Positions 21,265-33,646 of a stretch of DNA of 64,000 nucleotides are shown here, in pieces (position 1 is the stretch's first letter; each line of letters starts with the position of its first letter). The stretch covers positions 7,887,307 to 7,951,306 of the forward strand of contig NC_057920.1 of the NCBI RefSeq assembly GCF_018873765.1, given 5' to 3'. Made by a program: the position numbers and the translations under genes. The notes under the pieces were generated by a model. That model was not told the DNA's origin, did not search any database, and saw only the letters and a program-made list of their open reading frames with translations. Origin of the DNA: Telopea speciosissima (lineage: Eukaryota > Streptophyta > Magnoliopsida > Proteales > Proteaceae).

Positions 21265-22789
21265 CCGCTACCCTTAAATTAAATCATTATTTGTAGACTC
21301 TAGGTGATGGATCCATATAATATAAAAAATCCATTGGGCCCCGTCCATCTCAGTTTAAGTTTCAGCTCCAAACAACTAGAAGTGGTGAGTCCAAGACTCC
21401 AGAATCCAAAGAGACTGATGAAATTTAGGCGACAAGAATACACAATCGAACTAGAATGCATTCCAAGAATGCATACCAAACACAACTTTAAAATCTTATG
21501 ATGACATATTTTTTTCCAGTTCTTAGAAGAGATATGAACAACAATTTTAGAAAGAGGAACACGATTATTTTTAAAAAGAAAAATACAGGAGAAATGAATA
21601 TGAACTGAAATAATGGAAGGCACAATTTATTTTAATGAGGTAGCTTAATTAGATCCTTGATCAGTTTCCAAGAGACAAATCACATATATATAACCAGGAA
21701 TATTTTCTGTTTCAATCAAGAAACGTCCCTATCCTGTCTACCGATGAGAGATGACAAAGAGGTAAGAGTACAGAGTAGTTGTGTTGTGTGGGTCTATGGT
21801 TGTTTATATTACAAGGATGGCTCATAATTCCGTGACTCTTGGGCTCATTCAACTGACCCACAACCTTTGAGGCCCTTGAGTGGTCACCACCTTCCACCGT
21901 CCATTCTTACTCTTAGTGATCTCACATTCTTGTTGAGAGAGATAAAGAGTTCCTTTATATTGGTTTGTTCAGGTCTATGGTGCTTTTTTTATATACTAGT
22001 TTGATCTCTTCACCTGCTAATAACATATGATTTTGAGATGGATATTCCAATATGGTATCAGAGTATATATTTTCCTCGTATTATCTTTTCACGTACATTT
22101 ATCCTTCCCAGACCTTGTAGTAACAAGAGCCTCATGCACTGGGACGCTCTCTTTTCTATCTTTCCACGTCTACTGTGACGCCTCATTCCACTTACACATG
22201 AAGGAGATGAGAGTTATGTCAGGTTTTGAATTAGACCCTCCAAGAATTCTCACCCTTACATCTGATAGAATTCAACTATATATATCAAGGATCAAAAAAA
22301 TGGAATTTCACTACACACAGATCATTAGATTGCTAGTAATTTGATAATTTCGGGTTTTTACTCTGGATGTATGACCTCAAATGGGGACCTTAGAGGTTCG
22401 ATCTATTAACCTCTCACAACCCATTAGCAAATTGCAATCCCTCTCAGTGTTCCTCACCTTCTCCTCCTCTGTCACCATCGACCTTTTTCGTACCTGTGGT
22501 CCTCTCTCTCTCATGTCTTCATTGTTCAATGTCAGGTATGAAATGCATGAAGGAGAAACATTGATGGTTAATAACGTATAAGATGGCTGTTTATTATTAC
22601 TAAACTGCTGCAATTATACATAAATACATACAATGGCACATATATATCCTGCTTATCTTAAAAAAGAAAGAAAACAAGGAGAAGAAAAAAAGAGTGAAAA
22701 GAATCAGGGGATGTCCACGTGGGGGGTTGAGTGTATATAAAATGTTATCTGCTCCCCCACCTTAAATATCTACCATGATCATCCATAGA
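21265..22789. other. Intergenic LTR debris downstream of the bHLH gene
   Basis: At 22054-22064 TGGTATCAGAG matches the initiator-Met-tRNA primer binding site of copia elements, directly after AT-rich sequence resembling an LTR end (about 21700-22053). No coding remnant follows. From about 22560 to the stop codon at 22790 the sequence should include the 3' UTR of the minus-strand bHLH gene. Confidence 0.45.
22107..22157 (+). repeat. Au-like SINE 3' fragment
   Basis: CCCAGACCTTGTAGTAACAA then GAGCCTCATGCACTGGGACG matches the 3' part of the SINE at 31577-31752. The 5' two thirds are absent. Confidence 0.6.
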
Positions 22790-25251
22790 TCACATCTCCA
22801 TCTTTAGAATGTTAGCAGCTTCCAAGGTGCCTGCCAAAACCATCAATGCACACACATTAGATTCTATTCCTCTGCAAGTTATGTGAAACGAAATCCCAAA
22901 CGAAAAACTTATTGCCTCCATTACTCAAAATAATATATATGTTAAATAAAGTGGGAGAGCCTACGAAATATTAGTTCAATTCACGATCTAAAAACCTTAA
23001 GGCATTGGGTGGAGATGGCATGGGAGTGGACTATACCACCATAACTCTCAATATCTCAACATAGTATAATTATAATTAGATGGTATTATTTTTTAAAGAT
23101 TTTTGAGAGATGAATCGATGCGACACAAGGCTGAATCTTAGTAGATCGTGACAGCAAAGCCAATTAGACGGTATTAAGTATGAAGAAGAGAAAATAAGAA
23201 GGAAGATCTTTAATCACAAGAGGGCTTTTCTTAGGTCTTCCGACTCTCTTTATACCCTTTTATCCTTCGTCCTTTTTAATTTACTCAATCAAATCAAATA
23301 AGGAGGGAATGGGACATTATTACTTGGAAATAAAGAAACAAACAAACAAACAACTAATGACAACAATTCAATCAAAAGATGGAAGAAAAAAAACAGAATG
23401 TGTTCAAAAGTTACCTGGGAATGGTTGGGATGGGAAAAGAGTTGATCTCCCTTGATATTCCACATTATAGAGGCCTTGTAAATCGGTCTCCCAAGTAGAA
23501 GTTGAAGAGGGTTGAACCTGCTGTAATGAAATGTGATTCTCAGACATTAGAAGCTGGTTTTGTACAGTAAAAAAAGAAGAGAAAAGGAGGGGAATGAAGT
23601 ATCTAAGAAGAAGAAGAAATTACATTGAAGCAAGATGAATCTAAAAAGGATTCCAGTGCTGTGGACACAGGAGCGCTAGCAGTTCTTCGAATTGTCATTT
23701 CCGGAGGATTTATTGCCATATCCAACCCACAACATGATACCACTTGCTGCACTGGATTATTAAATTGAAGGTAACCTGGATTTGCAAGTTCTGAAGACAT
23801 CCCCACAGGAAAACTAGTAGTGCAAGCAGGAAACACCTGCTGTTCATCAATATACAATTATAATTATCAGATGAGATGATTGAAATAATTCTAATATATA
23901 TACATTAATAGAGTGAGAATGCTATATACTCACCTCTTTAGTGAATAAGTTGTCCATGTTAAAATCAAGCCTTGGATTCACAACAGCAAGTTTCATGGAC
24001 AAGAACTGCATTTGATTATCAAGAAATTAATGAATAAGGAGACTCTAAATGAAAATGGAATACAATGAACAACAAATTAAGTTGTGGGTGTATCTAATAC
24101 CTCTACTTGTCTCTGGAGAGATTGAACATAGTTGATGATTTCGTCAAGCATTCCAGCCTTTCCTGTGATCTTGTTGCATCCAGGGACTAAATCTTGCAAA
24201 TACTTCATTCTCTCACTGATCTTTTCCCTTCTCACCTATAAGATAACGTGTAGTTTTAGAACTTTCCCCTTCTCTGAATTTACAAAACAAACATACTAAT
24301 GGCAAACAAAGAGGGTTCCTTCACTCACTCTTTCTGCTAAACTGTGGCTATCTGTGGCTTGGCCACGACGTGCTCGGACATGAATGTAATCTGGTTTTTG
24401 AACCTCAGATGCTTTTGAATTCTCTTTTGAAGTATCAGCAGAAGTTTCACGGTTGTTATTGTTAGCAGCAGCAGTGGTGGTGGTGGTAGAAGTATTGTTT
24501 TGCTCTGTGATCTTAGATTCCACCTCTTCATCTCCTTTAGCCCTCTTTTCTTTTGCTTCCTCTGCAACAACCTGGGTACCAAGCCAGAAAGGGTAATTGA
24601 TTACTACAAGAAAATACCCCTTTGTTCTTAATGTAGAAATAGAACTTTGCCTTTCATTTCTACAAGTTTCTATTAATAAACAAACCAATACCACAAAGCC
24701 CACAACAGAAAAAATAGCTAAATAGAGATTGATGAAGAAATTGGGAACAAACACACCTTTGGGTTGTGTGCCTTATCCAATTTCCTCTTCTTGAAGCTCT
24801 CTCTTCCAATTGTCGAAGCCGTTAACACAGATTCTCTCCCTTTCTCCTCTGCCACGGACGGTGGACAGCTCGCAGTTCTGGAAATGGAGTAACCCATCTC
24901 AGTAGGAGGAGAGTGAGACACGAACCCTGTTCTGGGTATTGGGTATTTCCCCAATTCCGGCCAACCATTTTCTGAACAAGGGTCGGCCTTCATCGTCCGG
25001 TTCACCAGTTCTCGAAGAGCTGGATCATTGTCAATCAAGTCCTGAAACTGCTGCATCGTCGGATGAGGTTGCTGGGAGAAATCACTGAATTGGGTTTCAT
25101 TTAAATAGCTCTGTTGAGGTTGTTGCAGAGGGAATTGAGATTGTTGCTGCTGCTGCTGCTGCCATTTCAGTTGGGATCGTTGCCTTTCCAGCATAGCGAG
25201 GTCCATAACTTTTCCGGCGAGATTCTCAGGAGTGTATTGGCAATGTAACAT
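22790..25251 (-). CDS. BHLH63: bHLH transcription factor, CIB1/bHLH63 type, seven exons
   Basis: Exons on the minus strand: 24757-25251, 24329-24571, 24101-24235, 23934-24005, 23624-23836, 23415-23517, 22790-22830, about 433 aa. All junctions are GT-AG and keep frame. Exon 1 gives [30 protein letters not shown], a polyglutamine run and SFKKRKLD. Exon 2 carries ESKITEQNN and the basic region [21 protein letters not shown]. Exon 3 starts [20 protein letters not shown] and holds the helix-loop-helix. The His-Glu-Arg triad (about H241, E245, R249) predicts E-box/G-box binding. SKITEQNN and VEFLSMKLA match the cryptochrome-interacting CIB subfamily, which dimerises and activates flowering and light genes in the nucleus. 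Exons 5 and 6 each have NAGNAG acceptors, so one Gln is optional at each. An in-frame TAG sits just before the ATG. Exact orthology is inferred. Confidence 0.88.
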
Positions 25252-25275
25252 CTACGACAACAAATCTCTATTCAT
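25252..25275 (-). promoter_or_regulatory. Upstream ATG and in-frame TAG abutting the bHLH start
   Basis: An ATG at 25275-25273 reads MNRDLLS and then TAG (25254-25252), directly followed in the same frame by the assigned ATG. Either this is a seven-codon uORF that ends against the main start, or the ancestral N-terminus was lost by a nonsense change and initiation moved to the next Met. Confidence 0.6.
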
Positions 25276-25509
25276 ATAATGAGAAAGGGAAGAAAGAAAG
25301 AGATATTGGGATTTCGAGAAAAAGGGTCGTGGTGTAAGAGTCTAAGAGATTATGAAGGGTTGCGGGCTTTCATGCCAAACGTATGTCTTCCAAAGAGGTG
25401 GTGGTGTTATACTCTCAGAAGTTCTTCAACTGCTCCTCTGCCTTATCTCTGTTAAAGAGGAATTGAAGCTCCAGTCACCGTCTTTCGTTTCTGGGTCAAC
25501 TTGATTGAG

Positions 25510-25512
<3 letters not shown>

Positions 25513-25548
<36 letters not shown>

Positions 25549-25700
25549 CAGAAACACAAAAAAGAACTTGTAAGAGATGAGTACTGAGGGGGTATATATA
25601 AATTTAAAAAAGATCGCCTCCGCGTCTGACATAAAGCGCCGGATTCTGACACAACTCGCCGGAATAAATTAGAGAGAAAGATAAGACTATATAAGGGAGA
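25513..25700 (-). promoter_or_regulatory. bHLH leader: CT microsatellite and TATA-like sites
   Basis: On the minus strand the leader has a (TC)n run of about 34 bp (25513-25546), common in plant 5' UTRs. There are two TATA-like sites, at about 25591-25602 (TTTATATATACC) and 25687-25697 (CTTATATAGTC). Which one is used is not known; the second would place transcription start near 25660. Confidence 0.45.
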
Positions 25701-25749
25701 CTAGGGCAGAGAGCCACTCTGGGTTGATGGGTCCCACTGACATGACTGA

Positions 25750-25960
25750 CACGTGGGCGTGTCCAGAAAACGGAGAAACGGATATAGTATTAAGGGTATT
25801 GGGATCTGGGCGTTTAAAATACCACCCCGTGAAGCCGTGAAGGGTGGCGGGAGGCTCGGCGATTTCTTACGTCGTTACCCACGTGGGCTTCTACACGTGG
25901 CAGATTTTGATGCTTCAGTTCTGACATGTCATATCTGATTACGTGGAAGTTGACGTGGGC
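25750..25960 (-). promoter_or_regulatory. G-box / ACGT-element cluster upstream of the bHLH gene
   Basis: Three palindromic CACGTG cores lie at 25750-25755, 25880-25885 and 25894-25899. Two further ACGT sites are at about 25941 (TTACGTGG) and 25951 (TGACGTGG). All lie within about 210 bp upstream of the likely start. G-boxes bind bHLH and bZIP factors, so autoregulation or light control is plausible but untested. Confidence 0.6.
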
Positions 25961-27648
25961 AGACGTAAACGGAGACTAGTCTTTTCACTGGTAGTAGTTG
26001 CCAAGTTGGGCAGGTCAAGGGCAGCAGAGCGGAGAGGAAAGAAAAAGCCGAAAAGATTCTCCGGGTAAATAAGGGGTTTACGCTCTCCGGTCCTTACAAG
26101 GAATAAAATGATAGATGAGATCCCCTTCTTTAATTACCATTACTTCTAAACCTCCTCTTTTGTAATTTTCTTTAATTAATGTATATTATAGTATGGAACT
26201 ATGGGTACGTACGTAATTCTCATACATCAAAACCTTCGCTTTGCATGCATTCTAAGCATTCAATTCCATGAAAAATGCCATAAAGTTCTACATCTTAGGT
26301 TCCAAAAAAAAAAAACAAACCACGATGGTGTTAAATGACCATCCTACCCCTAAGAAAGATAGAAATTTTACCCCTATTGATGCTTTCTCGTGTGTTTCTA
26401 TTGACCCTGTGCTAGCGTAGCATGTAGGAGCCACGCTTTCAAATAGAACAATCTTTTCCAGCAAAATAATATTACTTACTAATATGAAAATGTCTTGGAA
26501 ATCAAGGTTTTTCTTCCTAAAAGATCTTCAAATTTGATTGGGTTTCGTGGTATAATTTTTTTTTTAAGAAGACAATGACATCAAATATACGCAATGATAC
26601 AATGCAATTGGGAAAAGTTAGTGAGATGAGAATCTCTTCACCCATGAGATTTGATCATTTGATTAGACTGAAAAAGATCATTTTGGACCTTATAGAATAG
26701 AAGGTTATTAATAGAAGGTTATTATAGCATCACATCACGAATGGTGAAGAGATTCAGATGGATGAAGGAAAATTTTAATTCTTTTCAATTTGTGCCTGAC
26801 TTCGAGTATTAGCCAAGAGTGTTGTTTTAAATTATACCTAAATTTGGGAGCTTGATCGAAAGAGTTCATGGTATAGATATATAGGCTTCCATGATAGGGT
26901 GGTCCATAAGAAAATATGTGGCTTAGAGAGTTGATGAGATTGGAGAGAATTAGTTGATGCATAGTTTGAGTTATTGTTACTTACAAGCAAACAATCACCA
27001 AAGAGAGGTTGTTAATAATACTTAAAATGGATCTATAAATGGACATGTTGTACCAATTATTTATAACAAAGAGAAGGTATAGACAAGAAATGACATGAGC
27101 TTGTCAATGTGGGATCAAGCTTTAGATCTATAACTTCTAAAATGTATCTTTGGTGACTGTGTATATACAACTACTTTGAAACCAGAACTCAGAGAGTGAG
27201 GTATAATTTCCACTGGTGGGAACACATCCAGAGAGGATGAATGCTACATCCATTATCCTTTCATGGGTCCCCGTATACCTCCACCCATTACTTTATCCTC
27301 TCTCTCTCTCTCCCTCCACCAAATTGCATACATGAACACAAGATTTAAGCAAAAATCAAAGGCAAATGGGTCCCTCTCTTTCTTCCCTAAATTCTTCTCT
27401 ATCATTTGCTACGTGGGTTTGAACAGGAAAGAAATAAATTCTGTCTCTAACTTCATTTCTTCTTGTTCTCTTTAAGAATGAACTCATCCAAGCTATATAC
27501 CATCTTCTTGAATATAGATTTGACTGAGGAGACCCATCAGTTAGCATCAGAGAGAGTGTAACTCTAGATATGGGGGGGTTTTAAGTTTATCTCATCTCTT
27601 CTACACACCTAGATTTTAAAACACAAAAATTTGAAAAAATTTCTGATA
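25961..27648. other. Intergenic upstream of the bHLH gene
   Basis: Distal promoter and spacer. No gene, SINE or TIR element recognised. An AT-rich tract and short CT runs (27299-27315) are the only structure. Confidence 0.5.
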
Positions 27649-27656
27649 CTCTGAGC

Positions 27657-28377
27657 TAGGGGTGTCATTATCCAACCCGAACCGATAAAATCGGCCTGAA
27701 CGAGCCCGGACCACACCGGGCCGATCTCTTATTGGTTCGGATTTGGTTTGTGGATCCAGAGAGCAGTCGGTTTGGGCTAGCCTGACGGTGCACCGGTGAC
27801 CCAAACCGTTAGACCCGAACCCAAATCGAACCGACCCAACCCGATAAAATGTTGAGATCAAATAAATTTTATGGATTTATGTACCTATCTATATCAGTTT
27901 TAAAAGCGTTTAGACCTGTTGAGATCAAATAAATTTTATGGATGTTCTCTCATCCTATATGCGATCATGGTTTAATGCCAGGAAACTTGCTTCTGTAATA
28001 ATTACTATAGAGCATCCATTGCACTAGTTTCCTATATTCGTTTATGTTTTAATATTGAACCAACCCTTGTAAGAACTTGTGTTTAAATTCATTTACTAGT
28101 TAGATATGAATTGGGAATCTCTATACTAGTTGTTGCATTTGGAATATAATAATACTAACCGGACCTTACTAGTTAATTAGTTATATAAAATCGGTACCGA
28201 ATCGAATCCAAACCGATATCAACCTGTTATCATAAATCGAAACTGACACGAAACCAAACCGCACCAAAATCGAAATCGAACATTTCTTAATGGTTCGGTT
28301 TCAATTTCTATAAAAGTCACACTAAAACCGAAAAATCCGAACCGAAACCAGACCGAACCGACCCATTGACACCCCTA
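27657..28377. mobile_element. hAT element, TAGGGGTGTCA family
   Basis: Ends TAGGGGTGTCATTATCC and ATTGACACCCCTA, with perfect 8-bp duplication CTCTGAGC (27649-27656, 28378-28385). Subterminal regions carry CCCGAACC/CCAAACCGA motifs. The interior has a repeated GTTGAGATCAAATAAATTTT block (27852 and 27919). No coding capacity. Confidence 0.9.
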
Positions 28378-28385
28378 CTCTGAGC

Positions 28386-29094
28386 TCATTGGAAGTATTG
28401 AAAAATGATTTGTTTGTTTGCAAATATTGTTGGAAACCATCTTTTGTCTAGATTTTTTATTTTTTTATATCTACCCTTATCTCTTATCCTTTCCTTGGAT
28501 AAATGAAGATCATAATAGAGATAAGAGAGGAGAACTAAGACAGGTGGTGGTGGTGTGGGGGGTGGGGGGGTGGGTGGAGTAAGGACACAGCAGCAGATCC
28601 AAGGTATATAGAGTAATCCTCGTTCTCCCAACCCCACAGACATTAATATTATAGCTTCGAGAGAACCAAAGAGCTGCAGGTCTCTCTCTCTCTCTCTGAT
28701 CACACACACACACACACAAACAGAGAACCAAAGAGCTGTGGTTGCTGCATGGATGGAGGTTCTCCCTCAATCATGGGCATTTTTCAGTTCACTTCCCTCT
28801 ACCAGTTTTAGAGAAGAAGCTCTTTAATGCAGTATATCCCTGGCGGCCTGGCCATAATAATACAATGAATGTGTTGGAAGCTTGCATGACTGAACTCTGA
28901 AGAGAAAGAAAGAGTCCCAGTTCAGTTGATTGAGTTCTGTAGTTCCAGGCTTCAAGCCTCACCCAATTTGGGATAGCCACATTATCACTCCTTTATTCCA
29001 CGTGGCTTAATGTGACTGGACCACTCCTTAAAACCTTTTCTTCATATCTCCATCTTACACGTTTCTGACAAAAAAAAAAAAAAGGATTGGAAGA
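28386..29094. other. Intergenic with compound microsatellite
   Basis: A (TC)n(AC)n repeat at about 28680-28718 is flanked by a 17-bp direct repeat AGAGAACCAAAGAGCTG (about 28662 and 28722). A G-rich GGTGGTGGTGTGGGGGGTGG run lies at 28541-28577. No gene recognised; the small minus-strand ORFs over this stretch are low-complexity. Confidence 0.5.
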
Positions 29095-29102
29095 GGTGTT
29101 TT

Positions 29103-29355
29103 CATGGTTTTAGTGCACGGTATCGGAATGGGTATACGCAAAACCAATATGATATTGATACGGTATCGGCTTGGATCAGCTGTGTCGGATAAATATACCC
29201 CTGAATTTTCTTAAAAAATGAGTTTTTTGACCATTTTACCCCTTATCCGTATCGTACTATCAATATGGTATCAACATGATATCAATATCGGTGACTATCA
29301 AAACCGGTACGTATTGCCTGATACGGGCGATATGATATCGATACTTAGAACCATG
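29103..29355. mobile_element. hAT MITE (CAWGG family, TATCGG motif)
   Basis: 253 bp. Ends CATGGTTTTAG and (inward from right) CATGGTTCTAAG, with perfect 8-bp duplication GGTGTTTT (29095-29102, 29356-29363). Subterminal motifs are GGTATCGG and GATATCGATA. Confidence 0.87.
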
Positions 29356-29363
29356 GGTGTTTT

Positions 29364-29939
29364 GGTCATTTTGATCCCTTCTTGTCCAATGGTAAAGGCT
29401 TTACTCATGTATGCTACCTAAAAAGTTAGAACTATAATTTTGAAAACAGTTAGAGCATTGAATATATTAAAGAGAAAAATTCAATACATAGTGCACGTAC
29501 TGTATGATTGTGAAGGCTCGTAAAGCTAGATTGCACCATGGCCGATCTAAGGCATAAACAATTTATCCATGGTCAAAATTGTCACATTAGAATGCTTTCT
29601 ACTGAGTAAAAAAACCATGTTCTATAGAGAGATCTTTTTCTGTAATATTGTACAAGTTTATGTGATGTTAATAGGATCTGATCCTAGTTAATTAGATCAG
29701 TGTTAACGCAAACACCCAAGAAATATGAAGAAACGAAATAGATTCAATCAAGGATGACACAGAGATTTAACGTGATTCACACACCAATTTGGTGTGCTAC
29801 GTTCACGGGCGAAGATGAAAATAATTCACTATGTAATGAAAGAAAAAAAAAAAATTACAGTGGAGATCTCTCAAGAACACCGAATTCACACTAAGAACTC
29901 TCCCTAAAAAAACCTAACACGTAAATGCCCAAATGTCAC

Positions 29940-29975
<36 letters not shown>

Positions 29976-31576
29976 AACAGTAATACTCCTCCAAGTCAGG
30001 TCGGCTCTATCGACCCAAACCCCCTGCTATCATCACAGACTTCCAAAAAATTTGTCTTCGGGTCACCACCGAAAAAATGTCAGAGCAGGGCAAACTTCAA
30101 AACGGATAGAAGAATTCAAGACACATACATCAATCAGATTTGTTGGCAATACTAGAATTGATTCAGTCACTAATTGGGTTGAATTAAAGCCTCACCGAAC
30201 ACCAATTAAACTAATCAATCTAATTGGATACAAAGGGAGGGGGGTGGAGGGGTTTAAAATAAAATCTGAGTAGCAGAAAGAGAATTAATGTTCATTCTTC
30301 ACAGTCCACAGTAAATAAAAAGCAGTACTAGGTTAAGAAGAGACATGGGTTGTATGTAAAGAATTGTAGCTCTCCATAGTTTGCATGTGGATGAGTCAAA
30401 ATGTAGTCAAAGACAGCATATGCCAATCAAAGGAAGAAAATAAAGAATTCCCACCAAAAAAAAAAAAAAAATTCCCTTAAAAGTATTAAGAGAATATAAA
30501 TAAACTCTTTAAGATGCCTCATTAATGCACAATGTGATACTATTGGCTTTTGTAGGTGTGTGTCTGGTAGGAAAGAAGTTGGTGATCATATTAAACTAAT
30601 CAGCTTAAGGAGAGACAAGATTAAATTAGACTTAAAAAGGTTTGGAAATAGATTTTGGTATGAAATGTTTGCAAGTGATGTGGTTGCCTAATAAACTATA
30701 ACATTTGATATTAATTTTGGAATTTGATTGAAGAAGGCTTAGGAACAATAAAGGATAAGTGATGGGAACAGGAGACCATAGATTAAGATATTGTTGGGAG
30801 GATCTGAATCCCACCCTCATAATTTCATATGGGTTTGTCCCCCCAATTTCTTGAGTCTTGAAGGCTGACCATTCACCTACCAATAGACCATTTTTCATAT
30901 CAATCTCTCTTAACATTTCCTTTTGTCCCCACAACCCCCTCCCCCCTCCTTTTCTCCTGATTCCTTGTGGTACCAACCATTAACTTCCCATCCTTCCTTC
31001 TATTCTCTTCTTCTTCTCAGTTTGGACCTCTCTAGCTAGTAAGAGAGATGAAGGGCTTGCTTCATGAGGATGCAATGTGTTTCCATCAGTAGCACTTGCG
31101 CCGCCGCGGCACAAGGTGCTTAAACTTGAAGCAAAAGCCAGGCATTTCCACACTCCATTCCTCCATTTGCATGAAAAGAGAAATGTGAAATGAAGTACTC
31201 ATTAACATAAAAGAGAACAGGAAAAGGTTAAGGAGAAGACTATTAAGGTGCATGACTGACTCTAATTGAAGTCCCCACACACTTGGTGTCTATATTTTTG
31301 TGCATCTGATTTGTAATCTGGTTGGTAGGAGGAATATTGTCTCCTCTCCTAACACCCTTTCTCCCTTCCACAATTGTCTAGTGTGTATTCCAACACTAAA
31401 ACATGGTCTATTAAGTTACATTAATACTTTGTTTTGTCCTAGTTACAAAATATTATTAGGGCATGAAACTAATTATCAGAAACATTTTCTTTAAAAAAGA
31501 GTGTCCATGTTTGCTGTTAGGAAGACTGGCCGGGCATAGCTAGGGCCATTGTTTCTATATGATCATGCCCCATAGT
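29364..31576. other. Intergenic, weak LTR trace and microsatellite
   Basis: At about 29760-29815 ATTTAACGTGATTCACACAC and GCTACGTTCACGGGCGAAGA resemble a reverse-oriented LTR phrase seen also near 47430 and 58720. A (TC)n(AC)n repeat lies at 29939-29973. A minus-strand ORF at 31086-31280 (64 codons) ending KFKHLVPRRRKCY has no family I recognise. Confidence 0.4.
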
Positions 31577-31752
31577 GGGCGAATCTTGGTGCAATGGTTA
31601 AGTTGTGTTATTGCAACCATCAGGTTACGGGTTCAAAACACTCAAAACAAAGAAACAACCTCTCCGTGAAACGAGGTAAGGCTGTATACATTTGCTCCTC
31701 CCAGACCCTGTGATAGCGGGAGCCTCGTGCATTGAGATGCTCTTTTTCTTTT
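31577..31752 (+). mobile_element. Au-like SINE
   Basis: GGCGAATCTTGGTGCAATGG (A-box region), TTACGGGTTCAAAACAC (B-box region), CTCTCCGTGAAACGAGGTAA, and GATAGCGGGAGCCTCGTGCA near the 3' end match the copies at 10239 and 10959. The end is a T-rich run. Target duplication not resolved. Confidence 0.8.
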
Positions 31753-32174
31753 ACAATCTGCCACATGGCAAAGGGAGTCAGTTTTCATCTGCAATTTATT
31801 TAATAAATTATCATTCAAAATAAGGCGAACGAAAAAGTTTTTCTTCATCCACACATTGAGAAGATTCTCTCAAACTCTGAGGGTGATCATAATTAATTTC
31901 CCGTCCTAGATGAAATCCAAAACTTCCTTTCGAGTTCTAAATCGTAACATCAATACTAATAATAAAAATGATGGGTAAAGAGATTCTTTGTTCACTATGG
32001 GTGAATGAAAATTTGGTCCAAACAACAATACAATGTCTCCAATTTGTAGAGTAAGAAAGCAAGGAGAACAACTGGGGCATTATTTGCTTTTAAAATCAAT
32101 TACATCCTAGTAATGGCACTATAAGGATATCAAATAAGCATAGGAGTTCATAAAATAAGCTTAGATAAGTAAAT

Positions 32175-32335
32175 GGGAAAAGTTTTCATACACGACTGTG
32201 TAAACCGTTTGTGAGAGGGTCTCTCCTCTCACAAACGGTTGGAAAAGTCATAAATCCCCACCCATTAATTACTGCCTTGAAACTCCCACCCTCTCATATA
32301 CACGGTTTACATGACCGTGTATGAAACCTTTCCCC
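32175..32335. mobile_element. Mutator-like MITE
   Basis: 161 bp with TIRs of about 34 bp: GGGAAAAGTTTTCATACACG versus inverted GGGGAAAGGTTTCATACACG, extending through GTAAACCGT. Flanked by a perfect 9-bp duplication TAAGTAAAT (32166-32174, 32336-32344), the Mutator signature. Confidence 0.88.
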
Positions 32336-32344
32336 TAAGTAAAT

Positions 32345-33646
32345 ATTAGAATGTAATAGTATCTAAAATCCTGAATTATTCTTCTTTTCAGACTTGATCC
32401 CAGAAACAAAACAAAATCTCTGGTTCTATGACATAGCTTTAGTAGAATATTCAGCTAGTCCTTAGCTCATTTATTTTAATATATCTTAAGATGGTTTTCT
32501 AAGGTGTGTAATGAAGAGTAATAAAAAAAATCTATTGACTAAGTGTAGACTTAAAGTTTAAATTATTTTAAGAAACTGTGGTTAGTCAATGGAATAGTCA
32601 ATAATTATACCTATCCATGGATTTATTTGATATTCTGAAACTATAATAGACTAACATTTTATTTTGTTTCGTGTTGAGAGTGATTTTTTCCATAGGTTGG
32701 GGTAAGGCGGGTTATGTCCCCTCTCTCTTTTATTCTTATTGGTTTTTTATCTTAATAAAATTTAGGGGTTTCTCCGGTCCCAGATAATATTCTGACAAAA
32801 AAAAAAAAACATGTTACGAACTTAGAATACAATGTTGAGCACAAGGCTTAGCTTGAGCAAATTCATATTACTTTGTCATTAATCCTAATAAAACAAAGTG
32901 AGGGGAAAAAAAATTAAGTTAATTGACCATGTTAGGATGAAGATTAAAGAAACAATATCAACCCATTTATTGCCTAATCATGGGTTTTTCCCTTGTAAGG
33001 AATTTAATTGATCTTAGTTTTTTTGAAAGGAGAAATTTTTTTCGTCGCCCATATTCTCTTCATCCACCATGATGTGATCCTGATTAGATTCTTGGGCATA
33101 TGAGTTTTATCATTAACTCTCATCCTCTATTATACACAAACTTCATCTTCTACGTGGCTTAAGATATTCTAACACGACTTATTTCGATTTAAGGGGGATC
33201 TTTTTTTTTTTGGTAAAACTTTAGTCATTTTCTTTGTCAACTTTTACTTTAAAATTCTGCTAAAGATGCTGTTGGGACCCCTTACAGTGCTTCAATGGAA
33301 TGAAGTCTCAACATAGTTGATTGGGTTCTCCAACTGTAAAGACGCGGGGAGGAAGAAAGTCTATAGTTATGATGATGATCGATCATAGCACTTTAGCAAA
33401 GTCAATATGAGTTTGAGAGAACCAGCTGGATTCCTAGAAACTCTCTTTTTATTTTTTTTCATAAAGAAGCAAATTATTAGTACTTCTTTGTAACCTCTTT
33501 CAATCAAGAATCAAGAAAACATAAAGAAAATATATGAGTAATGAGTCTCTCTTGTCCAACTTATTCTTTTTTTTGGACAATAAAGGTTATGCTAAAAGGA
33601 CCAAATTATATGAAAATATTCAAAGCCTAAATGAAGAAAGGGAGAG
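32345..33646. other. Intergenic, nothing recognised
   Basis: AT-rich spacer. The phrase ATAGGTTGGGGTAAGG...GTCCC near 32692-32720 and the following poly(A) at 32798-32809 could be a retroposed tail, but no family is apparent. Confidence 0.4.

Noticed and set aside
22054..22064. Complete copia element at the primer-binding-like TGGTATCAGAG
   Set aside because: No polyprotein or second LTR follows, so only debris can be claimed.
25513..25546. GA array and other microsatellites as CRISPR-like repeats
   Set aside because: Plain dinucleotide repeats without spacers, in a plant nuclear genome; no CRISPR structure anywhere in the window.
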